From: an uncultured Eubacteriales bacterium | Lineage (GTDB): Bacteria > Bacillota > Clostridia > Peptostreptococcales > Anaerovoracaceae | Length of the DNA: 64,000 bases | Assembly: GCA_910583765.1 (NCBI GenBank) | Contig: CAJTYS010000001.1 | Location: 62,001-126,000 of the forward strand | Reading direction: 5' to 3' | Shown here: piece after piece, positions 1 to 7,798 of the stretch | How positions within the stretch are numbered: position 1 is the first letter of the stretch | Layout of the letters: each line of letters starts with the position of its first letter | Notes under the pieces: generated by a model | What the model was told of the DNA's origin: nothing | What the model saw: the letters and a program-made list of their open reading frames with translations, nothing else | The model's database searches: none | Program-made: the position numbers and the translations under genes

Positions 1-482
1 TGGATGTCTGTAAAAACCTTATCCTTTTGCAGTTTTCCCTTGATGAACGCCGCCAGCCAGCTGCCCAGCAGCCATGTGGCCAGGATGCCCGCTGCCACTT
101 GGAGCCATGTGGGTCCGTGAAGATAAACGCTCCCATTGGCGGCAAGACCGGGCACCTTGATGAAATACATGAGGCCTACAGTGATCCCTCCCATGAGAAA
201 ACTAACGATGTAAAACACGGCAACGGTCTTCCAATAAAGCGGTTTCCCGCCAAAGCCAAAGGCAGCCAGAATCACTGCCAGGGAAAAAAGCAGTTTGCTG
301 GCCAGCGCCGCGGGCCAGGCCATTGGCACGAATAAGATGAACGAGTACGCGCCGCACATGAGTCCGCCTAGCAGCAACCCTGACCAGCTTCGCCTCCTGC
401 CGCACAGCTTTCCGGTCAAAGCCAGGATCAGCAGTCCTGTTATGCAGTTTTCCAGAAATAAAAATTCGCCGTAAACGGTCAA
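1..482 (-). CDS. spoIIGA: SpoIIGA, sigma-E processing peptidase (N-terminal part)
   Basis: SpoIIGA is the membrane-bound aspartic protease that converts pro-sigma-E to active sigma-E in the mother cell after a signal from the forespore. The visible 160 codons, cut by the window edge, contain five hydrophobic segments (roughly residues 5-25, 35-55, 60-78, 85-108 and 122-145), matching the five-helix membrane domain of the family; the protease domain lies outside the window. Family-like stretches include LLLGGLMCGAYSFILF and VSFLMGGITVGLMYF. No ATG fits: I chose a TTG at 482, eight bases after AGGGGG, giving MTVYGEFLFLENC. sigE would be expected just beyond the window. The assignment rests on topology and these motifs and is fairly firm. 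Confidence 0.85.
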   Translation of the reverse strand, partial: MTVYGEFLFLENCITGLLILALTGKLCGRRRSWSGLLLGGLMCGAYSFILFVPMAWPAALASKLLFSLAVILAAFGFGGKPLYWKTVAVFYIVSFLMGGITVGLMYFIKVPGLAANGSVYLHGPTWLQVAAGILATWLLGSWLAAFIKGKLQKDKVFTDI

Positions 483-514
483 TGAAAAGACCCCCTTTTG
501 GACTCTGTCTTTCG

Positions 515-561
515 ATTATAGTCCTAAAGGAGGTCGTTTTTTGTCAGAATCAGGTGTCGAA
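515..561 (-). promoter_or_regulatory. spoIIG promoter with Spo0A box
   Basis: Upstream of spoIIGA, reading on the minus strand, there is a perfect -10 TATAAT (520-515) and a -35-like CTGACA (547-542) separated by 21 bases instead of 17. A perfect 0A box, TGTCGAA on the plus strand, lies at 555-561, directly upstream of the -35. The spoIIG promoter of Bacillus subtilis is known for an over-long spacer and Spo0A boxes at this position, so the arrangement supports Spo0A-activated, sigma-A-dependent transcription. A degenerate second box (TGTCAGAA) overlaps the -35. Confidence 0.7.
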
Positions 562-596
562 TCCGTTTTATTTTTTCCTGCGAAGAAGGCGGGGTT

Positions 597-2918
597 TTAG
601 GTCAACTTTTTGTGGCAATGCTGGTAAAAACTGTGCCACAAGGACATGTTGATCAGCATCAAGATCAGCGCCGCTCCCGCCATCATATTGCCCCAGGTGC
701 CAACCAGACTGACGCACGGGTCGAAGCCAGCCAGCCAAAGATAAAGTATCATACAAACAATCTGCGCAGGGGCCGTGATCCAGATTCCCATGGCCAGCCG
801 CCGCTTTCCAAACCGCTTGGCGGCTTTTCCATATGTCCATGACAAAGCGCCCATATACGCACACGCGCCTGCCGCATAGATCAGAAAATAAATGAACCTG
901 ATCCACAGGGATTCATAGAATATGGCATAGATCAACACGCAGGCGATCATGGTCCCGCAGAGCCAAGCAGCGGCTTTGATGCCTTTTCCCAGAGCTCTCG
1001 TCTTGTAATGCCCAGCGAGGCACAGCCCCCAGCCAATGATGCTGATGAGCCACGGCATCACCGGCAGCTCTGGTGTCATGTGCAGTTGGTGACGCATCAC
1101 CAGGAACACATAGGCGTTTGCCATGACCCATATGCCTGTGCCGATCAATGTATAGAGAAAACCGCTCAGGTCCGTGCCTTCTCTTGCAGAGCTGAGCATG
1201 CCCAGTGTCTTTCGCTCCTTTTCTTTCAACGGCTGTTCCTGAGACGGGATCTCCATCCAAAATTCCACGCCCTCCGCTTGATTGCGGCAGCCGTATGTTC
1301 CTCCGTGGAGCAGGCAGGTATTGGCCACGATGGACAGCCCCAGCCCGGTGCCGCCCTTTTCTTTGTTCCTTGCCAGATCGCCTCGGTAAAAGCTTTCCCA
1401 GACTCGCTGCCGCTCTTCTTCGGTCAGGGCAGCGCCTTTGTTATAAACAGAGATCCGTATGCGGTCCGCATCCATTTGCTGGACTGAAAGAGAAATCTCA
1501 CTGTTTGCTTGGCCATGGACGATGGCGTTCATCACCAGGTTGGACAGGCTTTCTCCCACCAATTTTTCATCTGCCAGAATCATGGCCTCTGCCCGCAGAT
1601 CGGTTTTCGCCCGAATCCCTTTTCGTTCTATGAGGATGCGCATCCGCTCCAGGGTCCTTTCTGCGAGCTCGTTCATGGAAACCATGCTCAGCTCCATGGG
1701 ATAAATCCCCGCTTCCATTTTGGACAGATCAAGCATGCTGACGATCATGGCGTTCATGCTGTCAGTCTCTTCGATGATCGTGTTCACATATTCTTTTCGC
1801 CGGGTTTCATCCTGTTCTTCACTCAAGGCTTCGCCGTAATTTTTGATAATGCCCAGAGGCGTTTTCATTTCATGGGCAACCGCGCTTGCCATCTGCCGCT
1901 GCCGTTTTTCTGCTTCAAATCGGGCATCCAGGATGCGGCTGTAGCTGCCGGTCAGGAGGATCCCCGCCAAAAGGCATACCAGGGCGATGAGAAAATAAAA
2001 CCACTTCATGGTGCTGACAGCGTAAAACCAGGGCTGGTTCATGACGCAAAATCCCAGCCAGTAGTCGCCTGTGTCCAGTTTGATGAACTTTGTCCCCGTC
2101 ACTGAGAACACACTGTCCTGGTAATCCGTGAAGCAAGTGTACGCGCCGCCTTCCTCTGAATTTGTCAGATTCGATGGCATTTCCGGCTTTAGAACGGTTT
2201 CCGCAGCGGTCTGTAAAGTCATCCAGGATTCATCTTCCTCCTGCCAGCGTTTGATGTCAAGAGGTTCGATACCCATGGTCCAATCCAGCATGATGGTCTT
2301 CTGCTCCTTCTGCCCCTGGTCCGTAGCCTTTTTCACGGCCTCCACCGTCATTTCCCGCAAGTATTCATCGGAATCCCGATAGAACAGCTGTACGCTGACT
2401 GGCTGAAAACAAAATTTTCCTTCAAAGCCTACGATCTTGCATCCTTCAATGTCCGGCACCCCCCGCATCTGCTCGATCTGTTCTTTGGAAAACCAATCCT
2501 CCAAAACAATGGTGATCTTCCTCATCTCTGCCTGTGACTGCCCTGACAATATATGCGCAGGGCTTTTTACTGCTTCCAACTTGACTTTTTTTCCCTGGCC
2601 TGAAGCGCGGTACAGCATGAGGCTATCCATGGTGTCTCTGGTGTTCCAAAGCTGCATGCATCCGTCCTGCTCCTCCATGATTTCATCGGCAGCAGCTAGG
2701 TTCAAGCCGTCCACTACCGCGCTGCTTTCCTCACTGGACTGGCAATTATCCAAAACCCTGGCCAGGTTTTCCACCTTGTCTGCGCTGTAATTAGCGCTTT
2801 CCAAGACTTTTTCATTGGCCACGTACCAAGTCATGCATCCAACCACCAGCAAGTAGATCAGCATCAGCACAACGATGACGCTGATAAAAAACTTTCTTTT
2901 TGTTCGTTCACGATTCAT
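597..2918 (-). CDS. Sensor histidine kinase with C-terminal membrane domain
   Basis: A 773-residue sensor kinase. It has a membrane segment at 11-32, an extracellular sensor region of about 270 residues, a second membrane segment near 305-325, a HisKA domain with phospho-acceptor His348 (AHEMKTP), then a HATPase with an N box near 460 and the G2 motif GTGLGL near 523. Unusually, about 190 residues follow the kinase core (from about 580) and hold six further hydrophobic segments ending in a basic, His-rich tail. The start overlaps the stop of the response regulator gene by 11 bases, so the two are one operon. The signal is unknown; the C-terminal membrane module could sense or be regulated by another membrane protein. 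Confidence 0.85.
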   Translation of the reverse strand: MNRERTKRKFFISVIVVLMLIYLLVVGCMTWYVANEKVLESANYSADKVENLARVLDNCQSSEESSAVVDGLNLAAADEIMEEQDGCMQLWNTRDTMDSLMLYRASGQGKKVKLEAVKSPAHILSGQSQAEMRKITIVLEDWFSKEQIEQMRGVPDIEGCKIVGFEGKFCFQPVSVQLFYRDSDEYLREMTVEAVKKATDQGQKEQKTIMLDWTMGIEPLDIKRWQEEDESWMTLQTAAETVLKPEMPSNLTNSEEGGAYTCFTDYQDSVFSVTGTKFIKLDTGDYWLGFCVMNQPWFYAVSTMKWFYFLIALVCLLAGILLTGSYSRILDARFEAEKRQRQMASAVAHEMKTPLGIIKNYGEALSEEQDETRRKEYVNTIIEETDSMNAMIVSMLDLSKMEAGIYPMELSMVSMNELAERTLERMRILIERKGIRAKTDLRAEAMILADEKLVGESLSNLVMNAIVHGQANSEISLSVQQMDADRIRISVYNKGAALTEEERQRVWESFYRGDLARNKEKGGTGLGLSIVANTCLLHGGTYGCRNQAEGVEFWMEIPSQEQPLKEKERKTLGMLSSAREGTDLSGFLYTLIGTGIWVMANAYVFLVMRHQLHMTPELPVMPWLISIIGWGLCLAGHYKTRALGKGIKAAAWLCGTMIACVLIYAIFYESLWIRFIYFLIYAAGACAYMGALSWTYGKAAKRFGKRRLAMGIWITAPAQIVCMILYLWLAGFDPCVSLVGTWGNMMAGAALILMLINMSLWHSFYQHCHKKLT

Positions 2919-3588
2919 TGTCCCCCTCCTGGAATTTGTATCCCACTTTCACTATGGTGCGGATGCGTCCGGCCCTGTTTCCCAGGGCGTGTCGCAGCTT
3001 TTTGATCGTTGTGTCCACGGCCCTGTCATAGCAGAAAACGTCCTGCCCCCAAACGTGATCCAGGATCTGCTCCCTAGTGAGGATCCGTCCCCGATTGTTC
3101 ATCAGGTAAACGAGCAGATCGTACACTTTTGGCGCCATGGAAACAAGCTCTCCATCCACCGTCACTTCCCGTGCGTCCAAGTCCACGGTAATGCCGCTGC
3201 TCTGAAGTTTGCGACCGCAAAGGCTTCCATCCTTGCGTTCCAGCAGCGCCCTGATTTTGGCGTGGAGCACAGGAAGTGAAAAAGGCTTTGTGATGTAATC
3301 ATCGGCCTTTTCCTGAAACCCCCGCAGCTGGTCTTCTTCCGACACTCTCGCTGTCAGGAAAATGACTGGCGTGTCCTTTTCCCTGCGAATGGCCCGGCAC
3401 ACGGCGAACCCGTCCAGACTGGGCATCATCACATCCAGCAGCACGATGTCGAAATCCTGCTCTTTCAGCAATGCAAGGGCTTCCATGCCATCGGCCGCGC
3501 CCTGAACCTGAAAATCCCGCTTTTCAAAGTAATCCTTGACGATCCGCCTAAGCTTTGGCTCGTCTTCTGCTATCAACAGGCGATACAC
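2908..3588 (-). CDS. OmpR-family response regulator
   Basis: A 226-residue DNA-binding response regulator, first gene of the operon with the kinase at 597-2918. The receiver domain (about 1-115) shows the acidic pair at AEDE, the phospho-acceptor Asp in LLDVMMPSLDG, the Thr in FLTAR and the Lys in DYITKPF. The C-terminal winged helix shows LTREQILDHVWG and a recognition helix ending TTIKKLRHALG. I chose the GTG at 3588 because AGGAGG sits nine bases upstream; an in-frame ATG at 3651 would add 21 residues unlike the family and has no such site. Targets are unknown. Confidence 0.88.
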   Translation of the reverse strand: MYRLLIAEDEPKLRRIVKDYFEKRDFQVQGAADGMEALALLKEQDFDIVLLDVMMPSLDGFAVCRAIRREKDTPVIFLTARVSEEDQLRGFQEKADDYITKPFSLPVLHAKIRALLERKDGSLCGRKLQSSGITVDLDAREVTVDGELVSMAPKVYDLLVYLMNNRGRILTREQILDHVWGQDVFCYDRAVDTTIKKLRHALGNRAGRIRTIVKVGYKFQEGDNES

Positions 3589-3724
3589 GAATACACACCT
3601 CCTATGATTGTCAAACGTCAGGAAGTCGCTTGATCGCTCTTTATGACCCATGGGCAGAGCCTCCTGACAATTCCTAGTTTACAGATTTATGTGTCCTTTT
3701 TATGTCCTGGGAACAAATGAACAA

Positions 3725-3775
3725 AAAAGAACCGCCGTGAACTTTTTTCGTTGGTTCCCACAGCGGCCCTTTCCA
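3725..3775 (-). terminator. Rho-independent terminator
   Basis: Read on the minus strand, a GC-rich imperfect stem (GCCGCTGTGGGAAC pairing with GTTCACGGCGG) around an A-rich loop is followed by six T residues. It lies just past the stop of the Rpn-like remnant and before the response regulator operon. Confidence 0.6.
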
Positions 3776-3783
3776 CGCCTGAT

Positions 3784-4137
3784 TTAGTCATTCCAATATT
3801 GTTTCATGTAAGCTTTGATATCTTCCTGCTCTAGCTGATACTTTTCGGCCACCTTGCTGGCCGCTGCCTCTTGAGGCATAGACAGTTCGTGGCAGAGTTC
3901 TATCATTTTTCGGATTCCCTGCTCCCGACCTTCTTCCAGGCCTTCCGCCCGGGCCTCCTGCCGATCCAATATCTTCTCTTCCCATGCGTTCATGAATTTG
4001 ATCCCCACTTCCTCGCTTGATTTGATGGACCGGACTTTTCCGTGCATCCAGCGGATGGCTTCGCTGCCCGAAGCTTCCGCCCGCTCGTCCGTCGTTTCCT
4101 CAAAATAACGAAGCATTTCCATCAATTCCCGGCTCAC
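3784..4137 (-). pseudogene. Remnant of Rpn-type PD-(D/E)XK transposase-like nuclease
   Basis: The 117 codons match the C-terminal third of the Rpn family of recombination-promoting nucleases: a helical segment SRELMEMLRYFEET, then EVGIKFMNAWEEKILDRQEARAEG and the typical glutamate/arginine-rich EGLEEGREQG tail. The whole N-terminal nuclease domain is missing: the frame is closed by a TGA 33 bases before the GTG at 4137. An AAGGAGGG site lies just upstream, but it would start translation in another frame (TTG-AAT-CAG). I read this as a 5'-truncated, probably inactive gene; expression of a short protein cannot be excluded. Confidence 0.7.
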
Positions 4138-4420
4138 GCCTTCCGGATTCGTTCCCCTGATTCAATCCGATCCCTCCTTTTGATTATACGATGTCTCTGT
4201 CCCCTTTTCAACAGGCATCTGGTTTGTAATTATTTAACTGTTTTATTTTACCATTCAAGGATAGGAAAGTCAAGGCATCTTCCATTTTTTTCTTTATATG
4301 TTTTTAATTTCTTCTCATGCGCTGCTTGCACGCAAAAAAACGCAGAAAGAAACGGTCATTCATTTCCTCCTGCGCTTTTTATCTTTCCAAGGCTTTTATC
4401 CAAAGTTGCTCAGAGCTCAT
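4138..4420. other. AT-rich gap without a recognisable gene
   Basis: Short open frames here have no ribosome site or codon pattern of a gene. Apart from the ribosome-site-like AAGGAGGG near 4175 (minus strand) belonging to the Rpn remnant, I see nothing functional. Confidence 0.5.
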
Positions 4421-4568
4421 GGAAATCAATTTCTAAGCGTTGATCAGATCGCAGGAACCATCCATCATGCCAATCAATTCAAAAATCAGCGATTTGTTGG
4501 CATGGCGGCTTTCTTCCCATTGGCTCCATCCTGGTCGATTCATATGAAACCTTAGAAAATTGATTTCC
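4421..4568. repeat. 148-bp inverted-repeat element (MITE-like)
   Basis: Arms GGAAATCAATTTCTAAG (4421-4437) and CTTAGAAAATTGATTTCC (4551-4568) are near-perfect inverted copies. Inside lies a second inverted pair, CATGCCAATCAATT and GATTTGTTGGCATG, near 4466-4505. The inner word TTTGTTGGCATG recurs at 13903-13914 and the outer word AAATTGATTTCC recurs near 13943. No coding capacity. It may be a small non-autonomous mobile element or a structured RNA. Confidence 0.5.
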
Positions 4569-4618
4569 CTACCCGAAGCCTGCGTTCCCTATTTTGGCAC
4601 CGCTTATTTCTTTCTATC

Positions 4619-5731
4619 TTATTTCAGTGCGTCATAATCAGCAGCGTCCACTGGCTCCAGCCACTGACTTTCCGCGTTTTCCCCAGGCACTTCCACCGCA
4701 AGATGGGTGAACCAGCTGTCCTTGGCCGCGCCATGCCAGTGTTTGACGCCCGCAGGGATCACCACTACATCTCCAGGACGCAGTTCTCTGGCATCCTTGC
4801 CCCATTCCTGATACCAGCCTCTTCCATCTGTGCAAAGCAGAATCTGGCCGCCGCCTTGATCCGCTTTATGGATATGCCAGTTGTTGCGGCATCCCGGTTC
4901 AAATGTCACGTTTCCGATGGGAACTCCCTCAGTGGTAAGCATGTTCAGATAGCTCTTCCCCACGAAATACTCGGCAAAAGCCTCGTTTGGCCCGCCTACT
5001 GGAAAAAGAGATTTGGTTTCCTTCTTCATATTCATTTGCTCCTTTCTTGCCTCATCTGCTTTGTTGACGCAGGTGATGGCGTTCAAACTTCTGGGATACC
5101 CGATATATGGAAGGCATTGGGACACGACTCTCACCAAGAAATCTTTGTCATTTCCTAAATTCATATTGCCTGCGGCATGGGCCACCAGCTGCGGCTCGCA
5201 TCCGCCTTGCGCTGCCAGAAAACAAAATGTGATCATTTCCCGTTCCGCAAGGCTCAGGCCGCTGCGGGTGTAGTAATCGCCAAAGCAGTTGGCAGCCAGC
5301 CACCGGTTGATATGTCCGGCCCTCCACGCCTCCTTCATGTGTTCTCCGAAAATTTCCGCCTGTGCTTCCGCGCCTTTCTCTAAGCGATTTTCCAATGTGG
5401 TCGCGCATTGACCTTCCAGTGGCAGGGAAACGCCCCGAGCCGCGAGGATCTCATTGGTGGCATTGAGAAATGGCAAGATTCGGCCAATTCCCAAATAGTC
5501 CACCCCTTGATACGCGATCTCTTTTACCGCAATGGGGGAAAGTCCCGCATCTAATGCTCTGGGCAGCACAAAATAGTACTCATCAATTCCCTGGCATCCC
5601 ATCAATGCGGCTAAAATCGCCATATACCGCGTCTCATCGTCTAATTGCTGTCCGTCTTCATGAGGAACCTCTTCAAAAGCAAAATGCTCAAATCGTTGCA
5701 TGAATTCTGGATCTGTGATTCGTAAGTCCAT
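4619..5731 (-). CDS. Carboxymuconolactone decarboxylase-like / cupin fusion
   Basis: A 370-residue cytoplasmic protein. Residues about 30-110 and 125-215 are two CMD-type (AhpD-like) helical repeats; the second keeps GGCEPQLVAHAAG, with the family's Cys and His. Residues about 235-365 form a single cupin barrel with the metal-binding HIH pair in NNWHIHKAD and a second His cluster in GVKHWHG. Fusions of this kind are usually annotated as carboxymuconolactone decarboxylase/cupin proteins, and the substrate is generally unknown; oxidative-stress or small-molecule modification roles have been proposed for relatives. The start ATG at 5731 follows AAGGGGG. It stands alone between gaps, so context gives no pathway. 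Confidence 0.8.
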   Translation of the reverse strand: MDLRITDPEFMQRFEHFAFEEVPHEDGQQLDDETRYMAILAALMGCQGIDEYYFVLPRALDAGLSPIAVKEIAYQGVDYLGIGRILPFLNATNEILAARGVSLPLEGQCATTLENRLEKGAEAQAEIFGEHMKEAWRAGHINRWLAANCFGDYYTRSGLSLAEREMITFCFLAAQGGCEPQLVAHAAGNMNLGNDKDFLVRVVSQCLPYIGYPRSLNAITCVNKADEARKEQMNMKKETKSLFPVGGPNEAFAEYFVGKSYLNMLTTEGVPIGNVTFEPGCRNNWHIHKADQGGGQILLCTDGRGWYQEWGKDARELRPGDVVVIPAGVKHWHGAAKDSWFTHLAVEVPGENAESQWLEPVDAADYDALK

Positions 5732-5891
5732 TTTTATGCCCCCTTCTCTGATCGTCTGAATGACCTAATTGTATGTGTTTCATAGGCCCTGTTTTTTCCT
5801 TGAAACCTAAGAAAAATATAGATGCCCCTTTCGGAACACCTATATTGTAGCTCTATTTTTTATCAATGTCTAATGCCTATGTTCAATCTCT

Positions 5892-5914
5892 AAAAATGCC
5901 TGGAACGCATTTTT
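5892..5914 (-). terminator. Hairpin terminator downstream of the RND operon
   Basis: Perfect eight-base arms AAAAATGC and GCATTTTT around a seven-base loop; the arm itself supplies a U-tract in either direction. It lies 73 bases past the stop of the LxxG-repeat gene. Confidence 0.45.
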
Positions 5915-5986
5915 AATTCTCCAGAACCGCAGCCTGCGGCCGCGACTATACAGGCGTCTTTCATCAGCTCGCAAAGGCTACCAGCC

Positions 5987-7798
5987 TTAGATTTCATCCG
6001 TCTTGTAAATGAATTTCACGGTTCCTTTTGTTTCCGCTTTCTTTCCAGCGAAGCTCTGGTAATCAGCGGCAGCGTCCTGCAGTTCTTTGAGGCGATCTGA
6101 CACCTGAGACACACTGCCATCAAAAGCATCTACCAGCTTGTCGATGCCATCGCTCTTGAACTGGGCCACTCCGCTGGCAAGGTCCCTGGCTCCATTTGCC
6201 AAGTCGCCGGCTCCTTTGTTGACTTTCTGCGCTCCGTCCCGCAGATCGCCAGCGCCCTTTTCCAATAGACCCGCTCCCTGACAAGCCGCTGTGATTCCTG
6301 TGTGCAGATCTTCCGCGCCGCCTGCCAAAGTGTTGAGACCGTTTTTCAATTCACTGGAGCCGCCTTTCAATTTCACTGCGCCGTTTTTCAGTTCGCTGGA
6401 GCCGCTCTTCAATTCAGCTGTGCCGCTGACTAGGCTGCCCGCGCCGTTCTCCAATTCACTGAGCCCGGCTTTTCCTGCCCGCAGTCCCTGGGCCACGGCT
6501 TCCTGCCCGGCGATGGTCTGGTTCAGCCCGGCTTTCAATTCTCCAATCGCGCCATTGAGAGCGGCCATCTGCTGCTCATTGAGTCCTAGCTGCTGCCCGG
6601 AAGCCTGCAATTTTTCCAAGCCAGCCAGCACTGCTTTGTCTCCGGCCACTGTTTTGTCCAGTCCCCCTGCAGCAGAGTCCACGCCGGAGCCCACTTCCGT
6701 CAAACCCTTTTGCAGCGCTTTGGCGCCAGTCTCCAGTTTGCCCGCTCCTGTTTCCAGGCCGCCCGCGCCAGCCGCCAGTTTGCTCGCTCCGGTTTCCAGG
6801 CTTCCTGCGCCAGTCTTCAATTCGCCCGCGCCGTTTTTCAGCTGCGCCGTGCCGTCCTTCGCTGCTTTCAGCCCAGAGCCTAATTGCGCCACTTTTTCTT
6901 TCAATGTCTTCGTTCCATGATATAAAGTGCCGGTCCCTTTCGACAATTGGCTGCTGCCTGTTTTCAGCTGGGCCGAACCATCCTGCAGCTTGGAGGCCGC
7001 GGATTCCAGTTTGTCCATGGCAGCGTTCAAATCATCCAGAGAATTGATGCTTCCCACATCCAGATCATCCAGAAGGCTGCTGGTGGCAACAGTCATGGTG
7101 CCGTCCAGAGCAAATTTCTTGGCCTGACAAGTCACTACCACATGATCAGGGATATCCACGTCGCCTTTGTTCAGGTTCAGGCTTTCCTCCAAACCTGGCA
7201 TCGCGTATCCCACTACCAGGGATTTCTGGCCATCATTGATGACTTTGCCGTTAGTCACTTCCACGTCTGTAAAGATTTCATTGTCCAGCGCCAAACTGGT
7301 TAAAAGCACGAAAGGCACATATACATTTCCCTGTCTTTGATTATTTGTATAGTCAAAACGAATTTCCACATCTCCGCTCTTGCCTGCCAACTCCTTCGCG
7401 CTTACAGTTTCGCCATCCAATTTGTACTGGATCCGCATGTCAACGGGCAGTTCTTTATCGATCTCCCCTTGATAATAAATGTCATTGCCCGCCGCTTTCC
7501 AGGTGCCATCGCCCTTTTCAGCGTCAAAAGCCTCTTCGCCTTTCACGTTCTCAATTTTTTTCAGCTCCGTATAGTCTTTCAGCAGACTCCTTTGGCCCAT
7601 GTTTTTCAGCCATTCGCTGACAATGATCTTGTCCGTGCTGCCATCTTCCTTTGCCATGACATACACGGTCTCATCCTTGGAAGCAGGCGCCGCCGCCCGT
7701 TCTTCCGCCCCATGAATTGGAACCGTACTGCCTGCTGCCACCAGCAGGCTGAGTCCACATGCCAACAATTTTATGCTACGCTTCTCTCTCTTCATCAA
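5987..7798 (-). CDS. Secreted LxxG-heptad repeat protein, RND partner
   Basis: A 603-residue protein with a signal peptide (about 1-30, LLACGLSLLVAAGSTVPIHGA). The N-terminal third is a globular region; from about 255 to 565 it is built of degenerate seven-residue repeats of the form xxxLxxG (LKTGAGSLETGASKLAAG is typical). This is the repeat class usually found beside or within MMPL/YhgE-type membrane proteins, where it probably forms a long extracytoplasmic helix. The start codon lies 23 bases inside the end of the upstream RND gene, so the two are translationally coupled and probably form one export complex. The DNA repeats are diverged rather than identical, so recent expansion is not obvious. 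Confidence 0.8.
   Translation of the reverse strand: MMKREKRSIKLLACGLSLLVAAGSTVPIHGAEERAAAPASKDETVYVMAKEDGSTDKIIVSEWLKNMGQRSLLKDYTELKKIENVKGEEAFDAEKGDGTWKAAGNDIYYQGEIDKELPVDMRIQYKLDGETVSAKELAGKSGDVEIRFDYTNNQRQGNVYVPFVLLTSLALDNEIFTDVEVTNGKVINDGQKSLVVGYAMPGLEESLNLNKGDVDIPDHVVVTCQAKKFALDGTMTVATSSLLDDLDVGSINSLDDLNAAMDKLESAASKLQDGSAQLKTGSSQLSKGTGTLYHGTKTLKEKVAQLGSGLKAAKDGTAQLKNGAGELKTGAGSLETGASKLAAGAGGLETGAGKLETGAKALQKGLTEVGSGVDSAAGGLDKTVAGDKAVLAGLEKLQASGQQLGLNEQQMAALNGAIGELKAGLNQTIAGQEAVAQGLRAGKAGLSELENGAGSLVSGTAELKSGSSELKNGAVKLKGGSSELKNGLNTLAGGAEDLHTGITAACQGAGLLEKGAGDLRDGAQKVNKGAGDLANGARDLASGVAQFKSDGIDKLVDAFDGSVSQVSDRLKELQDAAADYQSFAGKKAETKGTVKFIYKTDEI

Noticed and set aside
4298..4555. 85-codon plus-strand frame
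   Set aside because: No ribosome site, no family, and it runs through the inverted-repeat element.
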